Shown here one piece after another: positions 9,686 through 21,064 of a DNA stretch of 51,692 nt. A program made the translations under genes and the position numbers. The notes beneath the pieces were generated by a model that did not search any database, was not told the DNA's origin, and was given only the letters and a program-made list of their open reading frames with translations. Source of the DNA: Bryobacterales bacterium. Lineage in GTDB: Bacteria; Acidobacteriota; Terriglobia; Bryobacterales; Bryobacteraceae. Position 1 is the first letter of the stretch; each line of letters starts with the position of its first letter. Where the stretch lies: NCBI GenBank assembly GCA_016789905.1, contig JAEUQC010000208.1, positions 1 through 51,692 of the forward strand, in the 5' to 3' direction.

Positions 9686-10825
9686 ATGAAAAAGCTAAGA
9701 ATCGGACTCATCGGCTACGGCTTCATGGGCCGGACGCACTCCAATGCGTTCCGCAAAGTTACTAACTTCTTCGACGTGCCCTATGAGCCGGTGTTACATA
9801 CCGTCTGCGCCCGTAACGAGGAGCGCGCCAAGGCCTTCGCCTCCAAATGGGGCTATCAGTCCGTCGAAACGGACTGGCGAAAGGCCGTCGAATCGCCCGA
9901 TATCGATCTCATCGATATCGCCAGCCCCAACGACACCCACGCCGAAATCGCCATCGCCGCCGCCAAGGCCGGCAAAATGGTGATGTGCGAAAAACCGCTC
10001 GGCCGCAACGCGGCCGAATCGGAGGCCATCGTCGACGCCGTGGAAAAGGCGGGCGTCGCCAATATGGTCTGGTACAACTACCGCCGTGTGCCCGCGGTCA
10101 CGCTCGCCAAACAGTTGATCGACGAGGGCCGCCTCGGCCGCATCTTCCACTATCGCGCCAAGTTCCTCCAGGATTGGACCATCTCCACCGAGCTCCCGCA
10201 GGGCGGCGAGGGCCTCTGGCGCCTCGACGTGAAGGTCGCCGGAAGCGGCGTCACCGGTGATCTGCTCGCCCATTGTATCGACACCGCCATGTGGCTCAAC
10301 GGCGGTATCGACGAAGTCTCCGCCGTCACCGAGACCTTCATCAAGCAGCGAAAACACTCGCTCACCGGCGAAGTCACTCCCGTCGGCATCGACGACGCCA
10401 GCCTCTTCCTCGCTCGTTTCCAGAACGGTTCCCTGGCCACCTTCGAAGCCACTCGCTACGCCCGTGGCCACAAAGCGCTCTACACGCTGGAAATCAACGG
10501 CGAACACGCTTCCATCCAGTGGGATCTTCACGACCTGCATCGCATCCAGTACTTCGATCATAAGGACGAAGGCAAGCTGCGCGGCTGGAAGAGCATCCAC
10601 GTCACGGACCGCGAACATCCCTACATGGGCAACTGGTGGGTGCCGGGGTTGCAGATCGGCTACGAACACACTTTCATCCATCAAGTGGCCGACTTCCTCA
10701 CCGCAACCGGTGGCGGCAACGCCGCCGCGCCAACTTTCCGCGAAGGCCTCGCCACCGAAGACGTGACCGACGCCGTGCTCGCCTCCGCCGCCTCCCGCAG
10801 TTGGACAAAGGTCCGTCAACGATAG
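9686..10825 (+). CDS. Gfo/Idh/MocA family NAD(P)-dependent oxidoreductase
   Basis: Protein of 379 residues. It starts with a Rossmann nucleotide-binding motif (GLIGYGFMG, 7-15), has the family's EKP motif at 102-104 and a GDLLAHCID segment carrying the conserved catalytic Asp/His region. Members oxidise or reduce hydroxyl groups of sugars and inositols using NAD(P). It sits directly behind the TIM-barrel isomerase and probably forms a two-gene carbohydrate unit with it. A GTG at 9671 is in frame but overlaps the upstream stop; the ATG at 9686 gives the standard N-terminus MKKLRIGLIGYG. A terminator follows. Confidence 0.9.
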   Translation: MKKLRIGLIGYGFMGRTHSNAFRKVTNFFDVPYEPVLHTVCARNEERAKAFASKWGYQSVETDWRKAVESPDIDLIDIASPNDTHAEIAIAAAKAGKMVMCEKPLGRNAAESEAIVDAVEKAGVANMVWYNYRRVPAVTLAKQLIDEGRLGRIFHYRAKFLQDWTISTELPQGGEGLWRLDVKVAGSGVTGDLLAHCIDTAMWLNGGIDEVSAVTETFIKQRKHSLTGEVTPVGIDDASLFLARFQNGSLATFEATRYARGHKALYTLEINGEHASIQWDLHDLHRIQYFDHKDEGKLRGWKSIHVTDREHPYMGNWWVPGLQIGYEHTFIHQVADFLTATGGGNAAAPTFREGLATEDVTDAVLASAASRSWTKVRQR

Positions 10826-10835
10826 TCGAAACCGG

Positions 10836-10863
10836 GCGGACGGCCAACCGCCGTCCGCTTTTT
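10836..10863 (+). terminator. Rho-independent terminator after the Gfo/Idh/MocA gene
   Basis: GCGGACGG (10836-10843) pairs with CCGTCCGC (10851-10858) across a 7-nt loop, followed directly by five T residues. It starts 10 bp after the stop codon. Confidence 0.85.
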
Positions 10864-10909
10864 CTCAAATCCGTCGCCAAACCGTTTAGCAAATGCGTCT
10901 AGCCACTTG

Positions 10910-10937
10910 CTGACCCGGTATCCAATTCAGGTATACT
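10910..10937 (+). promoter_or_regulatory. Candidate sigma-70 promoter of the DUF1549/DUF1501/SUMF1 operon
   Basis: CTGACC (10910-10915) and TATACT (10932-10937) are separated by 16 bp, about 35 bp upstream of the ATG of the first gene and just after a terminator. Confidence 0.45.
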
Positions 10938-10972
10938 ACCCTCGTCCGAAATCTGCCCGGGAGTCGTGTGCC

Positions 10973-12775
10973 ATGTGGAAAGCATTCCTCCTCGTTACTG
11001 CCGCCGTCGCCGCGTTCGCGCAAGGTGACGATACGTTCGCCGGTGCTCACGCGCCGCTCGTCCAGCCCGCAACGAAGCCTGACCCCGCTCTCCTCACCGC
11101 CCGCGTCGCCGCCGCCCTTCCCGGCTCCACTGGCGCCTCCGCCGCCCTCCGCCCCGTCAACTTCATCGACCAGGAAATCTTCGGCAAAATGCGGCGCGAC
11201 TCCATTCCCCACGCCCCCCTCTCCACCGACGCCGAATTCTTCCGCCGCCTCCATCTCGATCTCACCGGCCGCATCCCCTCCGCCGCCGCCGTCCAGACGT
11301 TCCTCGCCAACCCCGATCCCCGCAAGCGCGACCTGCTCATCGATGAATTGCTCGCCAGCGAGGCGTTCGTTGAAAAGTGGTCGTACTTCTTCATGGACCT
11401 CCTCCGCGCCAATGGAAAAATGTCCCGCGGCGTCCAGCTTTTCCACTATTGGATCAAAGAGGCCCTCCGCTCCGACCGGCCCTACGACGATCTCGTCCGC
11501 TCCATGATCTCCTCTTCGGCCAAAAGCAACCTCGTCGTCGCCGCGTCCAACCTCATCGTCCGCGAACACGTGGAGGGCAAGCCCGGCCAGGCCATCGACG
11601 GCAACGACATTTCAAAGGTCCACCAACTCGACACGCATGACGAACTCGCCGTCCTCTACGGCAAAACCTTCCTCGGCATCAACTTCTCCTGCGTCTCCTG
11701 TCACGACGGCAGAGCCCATCTGGAAAAGGTCAACGTCTGGCTCACCGCCAAAACCCGCCGCGAGTTCTTCGCCTTCGCTAGTTTCCTCGGCCACACCCGC
11801 TATATCCCGCACACCGAAGATACCCAGGCCGTCATGGGACATTTCATCGTCGACGATCTCGCGCCCGGCTACGATACCAAAGGCGGCAGCATGCTCCGTA
11901 CCCCGCGCTGGGGCGGCGCCAACGCACCCGCCTTCCCCCTCACCGGTGAAAAGCCCCGCCCCGGCGCCGAACCGCGGGAAGAACTCGGCCGCATGCTCAC
12001 CGCCCACCCCCAGTTCGCCCGCGCCACCGTCAACCTCTTCTGGGCCCGCCTCATGGGCCGCGGCATCGTCGATCCCTACGACGAATTCGACCTCGCCCGT
12101 CAGGACCCGCGTACCATTCCCGACGGCTGGCAGTTGCAGCCTTCCCACCCCGAACTGCTGGACCTGCTCGCCAAGGACTTCCGCGCCTCCGGCTACAAAC
12201 TCAAGCCGCTCTTCCGCCGCATCTGCCAGTCCAGCGCCTATCAACTTTCCGCCCGTTTCCCCGGCGAATGGAAAGATAACTATTCCACTTACTTCGCCCG
12301 TAAGTTCGTCCGCATGTTATCTGCCGAAGAAGTCCACGACGCCCTCGTCTCCGCCACCGGCCGTCCCGGCTCTTTCAAGTTCGGCAACGAAAAGGTCCCC
12401 ATGGCCATGCAGGCCAACACCCCTTCGGCCACCGGCGAACTCAAAAGCTTCATGACCGCCTTCGGCCAATCCAACCGCAGTAATCCGCCTCGCCCGCCCG
12501 CCGCCTCGCCCCTGCAGCCCCTGCTCCTCATGCGCTCACCCGTTGTGACGGACCGCGTGCTCGCCGAAAAGGATAGCCGCGTCCAGAACCTCCTCGCCAC
12601 CCACTCCGATAACTCCCGTGTCGTCGAGGAACTCTTCCTCGGAACCCTCTCCCGCTACCCCCAAACCCAGGAAAAACAGCTCGCCGTCGCCGCGCTCGAA
12701 AAGGATCGCGTCTCCGGCGCGCAAAACCTCCAATGGGCCCTTTTGAACTTAGCCGAGTTTCTCTATAACTACTAA
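10973..12775 (+). CDS. DUF1549 and DUF1553 domain protein with one heme-binding CXXCH
   Basis: Exported protein of 600 residues with a signal peptide (about 1-17, ending AFAQG). The N-terminal half matches DUF1549 (FFRRLHLDLTGRIPSA, about residues 88-105) and the C-terminal half DUF1553 (FWARLMGRGIVDP, later SHPELLDLLAKDF). Between them lies CVSCH (240-244), a single c-type heme motif. Family members with extra PSCyt1 domains are numerous in Planctomycetes and Acidobacteria; their function is unknown, and a role in extracellular polymer breakdown or electron transfer has been suggested. The frame is open from 10907, but the ATG at 10973 gives the signal peptide. The DUF1501 gene starts one base after the stop, so the two are co-transcribed. 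Confidence 0.85.
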   Translation: MWKAFLLVTAAVAAFAQGDDTFAGAHAPLVQPATKPDPALLTARVAAALPGSTGASAALRPVNFIDQEIFGKMRRDSIPHAPLSTDAEFFRRLHLDLTGRIPSAAAVQTFLANPDPRKRDLLIDELLASEAFVEKWSYFFMDLLRANGKMSRGVQLFHYWIKEALRSDRPYDDLVRSMISSSAKSNLVVAASNLIVREHVEGKPGQAIDGNDISKVHQLDTHDELAVLYGKTFLGINFSCVSCHDGRAHLEKVNVWLTAKTRREFFAFASFLGHTRYIPHTEDTQAVMGHFIVDDLAPGYDTKGGSMLRTPRWGGANAPAFPLTGEKPRPGAEPREELGRMLTAHPQFARATVNLFWARLMGRGIVDPYDEFDLARQDPRTIPDGWQLQPSHPELLDLLAKDFRASGYKLKPLFRRICQSSAYQLSARFPGEWKDNYSTYFARKFVRMLSAEEVHDALVSATGRPGSFKFGNEKVPMAMQANTPSATGELKSFMTAFGQSNRSNPPRPPAASPLQPLLLMRSPVVTDRVLAEKDSRVQNLLATHSDNSRVVEELFLGTLSRYPQTQEKQLAVAALEKDRVSGAQNLQWALLNLAEFLYNY

Positions 12776-12776
12776 C

Positions 12777-14180
12777 ATGAAACACGCAAAGACAGTTGCG
12801 GAGTTGTTGCCCACCCGGCGCGATCTGTTGCAATTCGGCGGTTTGGGCCTGGCCGGCGCCGCCGCCTCTTGCGTCTGGCCCCTGCGCGTCGGAGCTGCCT
12901 CCAAAACCAACCCCCGCGGCAACGCTCGCAATGTCATCTATTATGAGTTCTCCGGCGCCATCAGCCATGTCGATGGCTTCGATTTCAAAGAAAACCCGGC
13001 CACACAAAAGGATTTTGACGTCCGCCAGCTCAAAAACGGCGTCTATCTCTCCCACTTCTTATTCCCCAAAGTGGAAAAGGTGATGGATAAGGTTTGCCTG
13101 CTACGCTCGCTCAAGAGTCACGAGCAGGTCCATTTCCGCGGGCAATACTACGTGCAAACCGGCCGCCAGATGAATCTCGCCTTCGCCAAGGAGATCCCCG
13201 CCGTCGGCTCCGTCATCGCCGCCGAACTCGAATCGCGCCGCCGCCCCGCCGACACCTTCCCCACCTACGTGTCCTTCAACCTGGAAAAAGGCGCCGCCGG
13301 CGCCCTTGCCACCGGTTTCCTCCCGGCTCGCTATTCCGTCTTCGATATGGACCCCCAAGCCGCCCTGAAAGGCATGGCGCTGGACCAGAAAGCTGTCGAA
13401 CTCGTCGAAGAACGCTGGCGCCTGCTGGAAGCGCTTCGCAAGGCCGAAGCCCCGCGCATGGCCGCCTACGGCTCCGAAATGAAGACCTTCGAGTCCTTCA
13501 GCGAAACCGCCCACAAACTCATCGGCGACGCCCGCTGGCCCGCCGCTTTCCAACTCACCGATTCCGACCGCGCCCGCTACGGCAACTCCGCCGTCGGCCT
13601 CTCCTGCGCCCTCGCCCGCAATCTCCTCTCCCACGACGCCGGCACCCGCTACATCCACGTCTGCCACCCCGGCTGGGACCACCACGTCCGCATCTGGGAT
13701 CGGTCTGCCTCCTCCAATCACTACAAGCTCATCGAAGAATTCGACCCCGCCTTCTCCGCCCTGCTCGAAGACCTCGCCCGCACCCCCTCCAAAGCGACCC
13801 CCGGCAGTTCACTCCTGGATGAAACCCTCGTCGTCGCCATGGGCGAATTCGGCCGCACCCCGGGCGACCTCAACCACATGAAAGGCCGCGATCACTACAA
13901 CCCCTGCTTCCCTGCCCTCTTCGCCGGCGCCGGCGTCAAGGGCGGCCTCGTCCTCGGCCGCACCAATTCCGACGGCACAAAGTGTGAAGAAACCGGCTGG
14001 AAGCACCCTAAGGAACAGCCCAAAATCGAAAACGTCGTCGCCACCATGTACTCCGCCCTCGGCATCGATTGGGGCAAAGAAGTCAGCGGCCTCCCCTCCG
14101 GCCGCAACTATAAATTCGTGGATCCGCTCGGCGCCAACGGCATCATCCCGACCGACGAAATCGCCACCATTTACGGATGA
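12777..14180 (+). CDS. DUF1501 domain protein, Tat-exported
   Basis: Protein of 467 residues with a twin-arginine signal (TRRDLLQFGGLGLAGAA, about 18-34). It belongs to DUF1501, a sulfatase/alkaline-phosphatase-like fold; the stretches VMGEFGRTPG and KGRDHYNPCFP are typical of this family. DUF1501 proteins almost always follow DUF1549/DUF1553 partners, as here, which suggests a shared substrate or complex outside the cytoplasm, but no reaction is established. The stop codon overlaps the start of the next gene (ATGA). Confidence 0.85.
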   Translation: MKHAKTVAELLPTRRDLLQFGGLGLAGAAASCVWPLRVGAASKTNPRGNARNVIYYEFSGAISHVDGFDFKENPATQKDFDVRQLKNGVYLSHFLFPKVEKVMDKVCLLRSLKSHEQVHFRGQYYVQTGRQMNLAFAKEIPAVGSVIAAELESRRRPADTFPTYVSFNLEKGAAGALATGFLPARYSVFDMDPQAALKGMALDQKAVELVEERWRLLEALRKAEAPRMAAYGSEMKTFESFSETAHKLIGDARWPAAFQLTDSDRARYGNSAVGLSCALARNLLSHDAGTRYIHVCHPGWDHHVRIWDRSASSNHYKLIEEFDPAFSALLEDLARTPSKATPGSSLLDETLVVAMGEFGRTPGDLNHMKGRDHYNPCFPALFAGAGVKGGLVLGRTNSDGTKCEETGWKHPKEQPKIENVVATMYSALGIDWGKEVSGLPSGRNYKFVDPLGANGIIPTDEIATIYG

Positions 14181-14944
14181 AGCCCGCCCTGTTCTTGCTC
14201 GCAGGCATTCTCGCCGCCGCCGAGGCCGGTATGGTCTTTTTCCCGGCTGGTGATTTCCAGCGCGGCCGCGCCTACGAGGACCCTGAAACCAAAGTCGATT
14301 GGTACCCCAATCCGCTCCGCGACGATCTTCCCGTCCGGACCCTCCACATCGATCCGTTTTACCTCGATACCCACGAAGTAACCATCGCCGAATACGCCGC
14401 GTTCGTCAACACCGCTCGCCACCGCCCACCCCCCGTTTGGCCCAACGGCAAGCCGCCTTCGGGCAAGGATCTCCATCCCGTCGCCGACGTCAGTTGGGAC
14501 GACGCCAACGCCTATTGTGCCTGGCGCGGCAAACGCCTTCCCACCGAAGCCGAATGGGAACGCGCCTGCCGCGGCCTCCGGGAAGGCGCCCGCTTCCCTT
14601 GGGGCGACCGCGCGCCCCTAAAGTCCGACGCCCGTTTCGACGGCCTCGAAGGCCCCGCCCCCGTTTGCACCCACGAAAAGACCAGTATGGGCCTCTGCGA
14701 CATCACCGGCAATCTCTGGGAATGGACCGCCGACTGGTACGCAAAGGATTACTATGCCGCTTCCCCCGCGGCAAACCCGAAAGGCCCGGCCCAGGGGATC
14801 TACCGTGTCCTCCGTGGTGGAAGCTGGTTCGACAAACCAGGCTTCCTAACATGTTCCCACCGCAGTTGGGCCCGGCCCGGCGAGCGAAGTCCAAATATCG
14901 GATTCCGCTGCGCCCTCCCTTTTGCTAAGCCTCCAATACGCTGA
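14177..14944 (+). CDS. SUMF1/formylglycine-generating-enzyme fold protein, exported, lacking the copper cysteines
   Basis: Protein of 255 residues with a short signal peptide (about 1-16). The rest is one SUMF1-type (C-type lectin-like) domain with the expected blocks VSWDDANAYCAWRGKRLPTEAEWE, GNLWEWTADWY, VLRGGSW and NIGFRCA. True formylglycine-generating enzymes carry two copper-binding cysteines shortly after GGS; here the matching stretch (GGSWFDKPGFLTC) has only one cysteine, at a shifted position. Sulfatase activation is therefore unlikely, and a structural or other catalytic role is more probable. It overlaps the DUF1501 stop by 4 bp and is the last gene of the three-gene operon. Confidence 0.8.
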   Translation: MKPALFLLAGILAAAEAGMVFFPAGDFQRGRAYEDPETKVDWYPNPLRDDLPVRTLHIDPFYLDTHEVTIAEYAAFVNTARHRPPPVWPNGKPPSGKDLHPVADVSWDDANAYCAWRGKRLPTEAEWERACRGLREGARFPWGDRAPLKSDARFDGLEGPAPVCTHEKTSMGLCDITGNLWEWTADWYAKDYYAASPAANPKGPAQGIYRVLRGGSWFDKPGFLTCSHRSWARPGERSPNIGFRCALPFAKPPIR

Positions 14945-15046
14945 TGTAACATGGAAGTACACACCCGCGACCGCGCGGGGTTTCTGCAATCCAGAGAAAA
15001 GGATCCATTAGAGTTCATATTCCGACCGAAGAGAAAGGGTAGGATT

Positions 15047-18136
<3,090 letters not shown>

Positions 18137-18142
<6 letters not shown>

Positions 18143-18168
18143 AACACCCCCTTTACGGTAATTTATTC
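18137..18168 (+). terminator. Weak terminator-like hairpin at the end of the hybrid kinase
   Basis: CCGTAAA (18137-18143, covering the stop codon) can pair with TTTACGG (18152-18158), followed by a T/A-rich stretch. The stem is only 7 bp, so termination is uncertain. The group II intron begins 10 bp beyond. Confidence 0.3.
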
Positions 18169-18177
18169 TAGGGCGCG

Positions 18178-18244
18178 GTAGGGACGATCATCGCTGACCG
18201 CCCCCCGCACAGATCCGTACGAGCGGCACTACCGCATACGGCTC
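18178..18244 (-). ncRNA. Group II intron domains V and VI
   Basis: Domain V occupies 18211-18244. The minus strand reads GAGCCGTATGCGG, a GTAG-type loop, then CCGCTCGTACGGATC, giving the 34-nt hairpin with the catalytic AGC triad near its 5' end. It starts directly after the reverse transcriptase stop codon. Domain VI (about 18178-18205) follows as a short stem with GGTCAGCGATGATC, which offers a candidate branch-point adenosine, and the intron ends in CCCTAC. Confidence 0.8.
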
Positions 18245-19567
18245 CTACCTCGAATGTTTGGCGTCAAAGCGAATGGAGGGATAAGGATGCACCGGGTAGG
18301 GCCGGGGGAGCCAGCGGTGGAGCAATCGAGAGATGCGGGCCGCTGTGACCCGGCCTGTTTGGCTGCGCCTTGCCAGCGCCCGCCGCCAGTACCGGCCGAT
18401 ACGTTCCCGAAAGAGACACAGGATGGGTCCGTTCCCCGGCACCGCATGGTATTGGTAAAAGCCGTGGAGCACACGTTGGAGCCACATTCCCACGGCCGGT
18501 ACCGGGTCGTGCATCCGCGCCCGAAGCGTCCGCTTGATGTCTCGCAGTTTCGCCTCCACACGTTTGCGGACCGAGCGCCGCCAAATGGTAAAGCGCCCCG
18601 CGCTGTTGATCCCGCAACTGTGCGTGAACCCCAGAAACGTGAAACTCTCCGGTTGTCCTTCCCCTCGCCGGTGCCGGTCGGCTTGCGCATCCCGGCCAAA
18701 CTCGATCAGCCTCGTCTTGTCCGGGTGCAACTCCAACCCGAATACGGCCAACCGCTCCCGGAACTCGTCCAGAAAGCGTTCGGCTTCGTGCCGGTGTTGA
18801 AAACCCACCACAAGGTCGTCGGCGTAACGGACGGCGATCACGTCGCCCTCCGCCACCTTCTTCCGCCATGCCTCCAGCCAGAGATCGAAAACATAGTGCA
18901 GGTACACGTTCGCCAACAAGGGCGAAACCACCGCTCCCTGCGGCGTGCCTACCGCCGTCTCCGACCACTCGCCATCGTCGCTCACGCCCGCCTTTAACCA
19001 TTTCTGGATCAGACGATGAATGCGCGTGTCGGCGATCCGGTGTTGGACGAACTTCATCGTCCATTCGTGGCTCATCTGGTCGAAAAAGCCTCGAATGTCG
19101 GCGTCCAATATCCAATTCACCCGTTTCCGTTGGATGCCCACACTCAGCGCGTCCAGCGCATCGTGCGGGCCGCGCCCCGGTCGAAACCCGTAGCTGAATC
19201 CCCGAAAGTCCACCTCGTAAATTGCATTCAAGATGGTTACCACGGCCTGTTGAACTACCTTGTCCTCCAGCGCCGCAATGCCGATCGGACGTTGCCGTCC
19301 GTCCGCCTTCGGTATGTAGATTCGCCGCGATGGCTGCGCCCGGTACGCTCCCCGGTGGATCCGGTCCTTCAGATCGGCCAGCCGATCCTCCAGTCCTTCT
19401 CCGTACTCGGCCCACTTCACTCCGTCCACTCCGGGCGCCGCGCTTTTCTTCAAAGCGTTGTAGCTCTCCCGCAGCAGATCGACCGTCAAGTGGTGCAGTA
19501 GTGTGGTGAATCGTTCCTCTTTGTTTTCCCTCGCTCGTTGGCGCACACCGGCCAAACCCTGTGACAC
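18245..19567 (-). CDS. ltrA: Group II intron-encoded reverse transcriptase/maturase
   Basis: Multifunctional intron protein that helps splicing and makes cDNA during retrohoming. The reverse transcriptase domain has the catalytic YADD (residues 248-251 from this start, DNA 18815-18826) and the upstream blocks RPIGIAALEDKVVQ, YGFRPGRGPHDAL and GTPQGAVVSPLLANVYLH. A maturase (domain X) segment and the C-terminal LPRPYPVHPYPSIRF block follow, with no frameshift. No endonuclease domain is visible. The frame stays open to 19918, and similar proteins are often annotated with that longer N-terminus. The extra region would overlap structural RNA domains I-III, so the GTG at 19567 is preferred; it leaves about 520 nt of ribozyme upstream. 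Confidence 0.85.
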   Translation of the reverse strand: MSQGLAGVRQRARENKEERFTTLLHHLTVDLLRESYNALKKSAAPGVDGVKWAEYGEGLEDRLADLKDRIHRGAYRAQPSRRIYIPKADGRQRPIGIAALEDKVVQQAVVTILNAIYEVDFRGFSYGFRPGRGPHDALDALSVGIQRKRVNWILDADIRGFFDQMSHEWTMKFVQHRIADTRIHRLIQKWLKAGVSDDGEWSETAVGTPQGAVVSPLLANVYLHYVFDLWLEAWRKKVAEGDVIAVRYADDLVVGFQHRHEAERFLDEFRERLAVFGLELHPDKTRLIEFGRDAQADRHRRGEGQPESFTFLGFTHSCGINSAGRFTIWRRSVRKRVEAKLRDIKRTLRARMHDPVPAVGMWLQRVLHGFYQYHAVPGNGPILCLFRERIGRYWRRALARRSQTGRVTAARISRLLHRWLPRPYPVHPYPSIRFDAKHSR

Positions 19568-20113
19568 GCGTGTCCCATCCTGTGCGGGGGGCGTGCGGCT
19601 CTGACCCGTGTTCTCCTTGGTTGGCGTCCTTTCCTCCCCCCGCTCCGGGGCTCCGGCCTGTTGCTCCGTCGCTTTGTTCGCGGGGTTCATTGGTAGTAAG
19701 ACACCATCCGACTCCTCACCGCCGTTCATGCCGGTATTGCGGCTTTCGCCTTCTCCGGCCGGACTGCCTTTACTCGCAGCCAACGATGAGGTCTCCCGGT
19801 TCTCGTGCATGTAGTTTCTCAGCGTGCATGGGGTCTGGCGACTACGCGGGATCGCGCGGCGGACTAGCTTTGTGTCCGTGTTCGTTTCGCCTTCCCTTTC
19901 AGACAACAAGGTCGGCATCCCGGATTTGTTTTTCGAAGCTCAATACCCAGCCCACGGATACCTCTGTTTACGCTTCGACTGCCGCCTCGCGGCGGCACCC
20001 GCAAAACTCGAGGCCAAGATGGTTTGCTATTCCTTTCCTGTAGGACTCTCTCATTCCCTGCTACATGCCGGTTTATCCCGGCGCACTGCCTGGCACCAAT
20101 TTAATGTTTGGGG

Positions 20114-21055
20114 TTACATGGTTTGGGGCGGGCGGAGATTGAGTTTGAGCTTCTTGAGGGCCTGCACGCCATCGGGCTTGTTCAATTCCCAATACTTCAT
20201 CCGCTCGCTGGCAAGCAGCGTGGCTTCCAGGCCTTCGCTTGCCGAGTACTTCACAATGCGATGCGGCACGGCCTTTTCCACTTCAAACGTGCGCTCTCGG
20301 CCATCGCTTAGTTTGGCGCGGAAGATGTCTAATTCGCCCTTCGATTCGCGCGTCAGCGTGGCCTTGCCCCATTGCGAAGGGCCCTTCTTGAAACGCGCCG
20401 ATTGCAGGCTCAGCAGGGCCGGCACTTCGCGGGTTTCACCATCCTTCAGCACCGGCCAGGCCATGCCGCGCGCCCAGAGCATCAGCGCATCCTCACTCAA
20501 CACGGCCGCGGCCGGCGTGGCTTCGGAAAGTGATTGGTCGCCCTCGCCGTCAAAGTAGCTGTGACTGGTGAGGCGAAGCGCGTCCTTATCGAACAGCGCC
20601 ACTTTGAACAGATTGCCGCACCACTCCTGGCTGCTCCAGGCTACCTTTGTCGCGACGCCGGCGGGGCGGCCATTCACCGGTTCCAGCGCGACGAAGGACT
20701 GCAGCATCAGGTTGTAGTCGTAGACGCCGGTCTGAAAGTCCTCAACAAGATTGAGCTTCATGACAGAGAACTCGTCCTTCTTGTCGCGTACTCCGGGGTC
20801 GCTCTTCACGCGCAGCGAATTGGCGAAGGTTTCGGCGACGAAGATGGCGACGGCGGTACCTTGGCGGGGCGCGCCGTAGCGAGGGTATTTCAGGTCGTAG
20901 CTCGCCAGTTCGGCATAGCCGTCGGCCCAGGTTTTCCAGAAGGCGGCGTCATAGGCCGGTGAGGCGGAATCGGTGACCTTCTCCGCCGCCTTTTCCGGCG
21001 CTGGTTTGGCGCAGCCGGCTAGCAGCAGGCAGGGGATGGCGAGCCATTTGGTCAT
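20114..21055 (-). CDS. Conserved lipoprotein of unknown function
   Basis: Protein of 313 residues with a lipoprotein signal (lipobox LLAGC, acylated cysteine at about 15). The mature part begins with FWKTWADGYAELASYDLKYPRYG and GTAVAIFVAETF, resembling a family of secreted proteins found widely in Bacteroidetes and Acidobacteria whose function is not known. I see no catalytic motif. It is the last gene of the minus-strand run, with a 9-bp gap from the hydrolase upstream; the group II intron has inserted just behind its stop codon. Confidence 0.7.
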   Translation of the reverse strand: MTKWLAIPCLLLAGCAKPAPEKAAEKVTDSASPAYDAAFWKTWADGYAELASYDLKYPRYGAPRQGTAVAIFVAETFANSLRVKSDPGVRDKKDEFSVMKLNLVEDFQTGVYDYNLMLQSFVALEPVNGRPAGVATKVAWSSQEWCGNLFKVALFDKDALRLTSHSYFDGEGDQSLSEATPAAAVLSEDALMLWARGMAWPVLKDGETREVPALLSLQSARFKKGPSQWGKATLTRESKGELDIFRAKLSDGRERTFEVEKAVPHRIVKYSASEGLEATLLASERMKYWELNKPDGVQALKKLKLNLRPPQTM

Positions 21056-21064
21056 GCATACAGC

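Larger units (their letters stand above)
18178..20086 (-). mobile_element. Group II intron, apparently full length (about 1.9 kb)
   Basis: On the minus strand the element begins at 20086 with the group II 5' consensus GTGCG (GTGCGCCGGGATAAACCGG), runs about 520 nt through the expected domains I-III, contains an intron-encoded reverse transcriptase, and ends with a clear domain V and VI and a 3' end in TAC near 18178. It has inserted between the convergent hybrid kinase and a lipoprotein gene, immediately behind the lipoprotein's stop codon, and disrupts no recognisable gene. The upstream exon ends TGCCAGGCA. Boundaries are read from consensus ends and may be off by a few bases. Confidence 0.85.

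Noticed and set aside
14177..14944. Annotation as formylglycine-generating enzyme
   Set aside because: The two copper-binding cysteines expected after GGS are not conserved, and no sulfatase lies nearby.
18245..19567. Reverse transcriptase considered as a retron or diversity-generating element
   Set aside because: Domain V/VI RNA and the GTGCG 5' end identify it as a group II intron; no template/variable repeat or msr/msd is seen.
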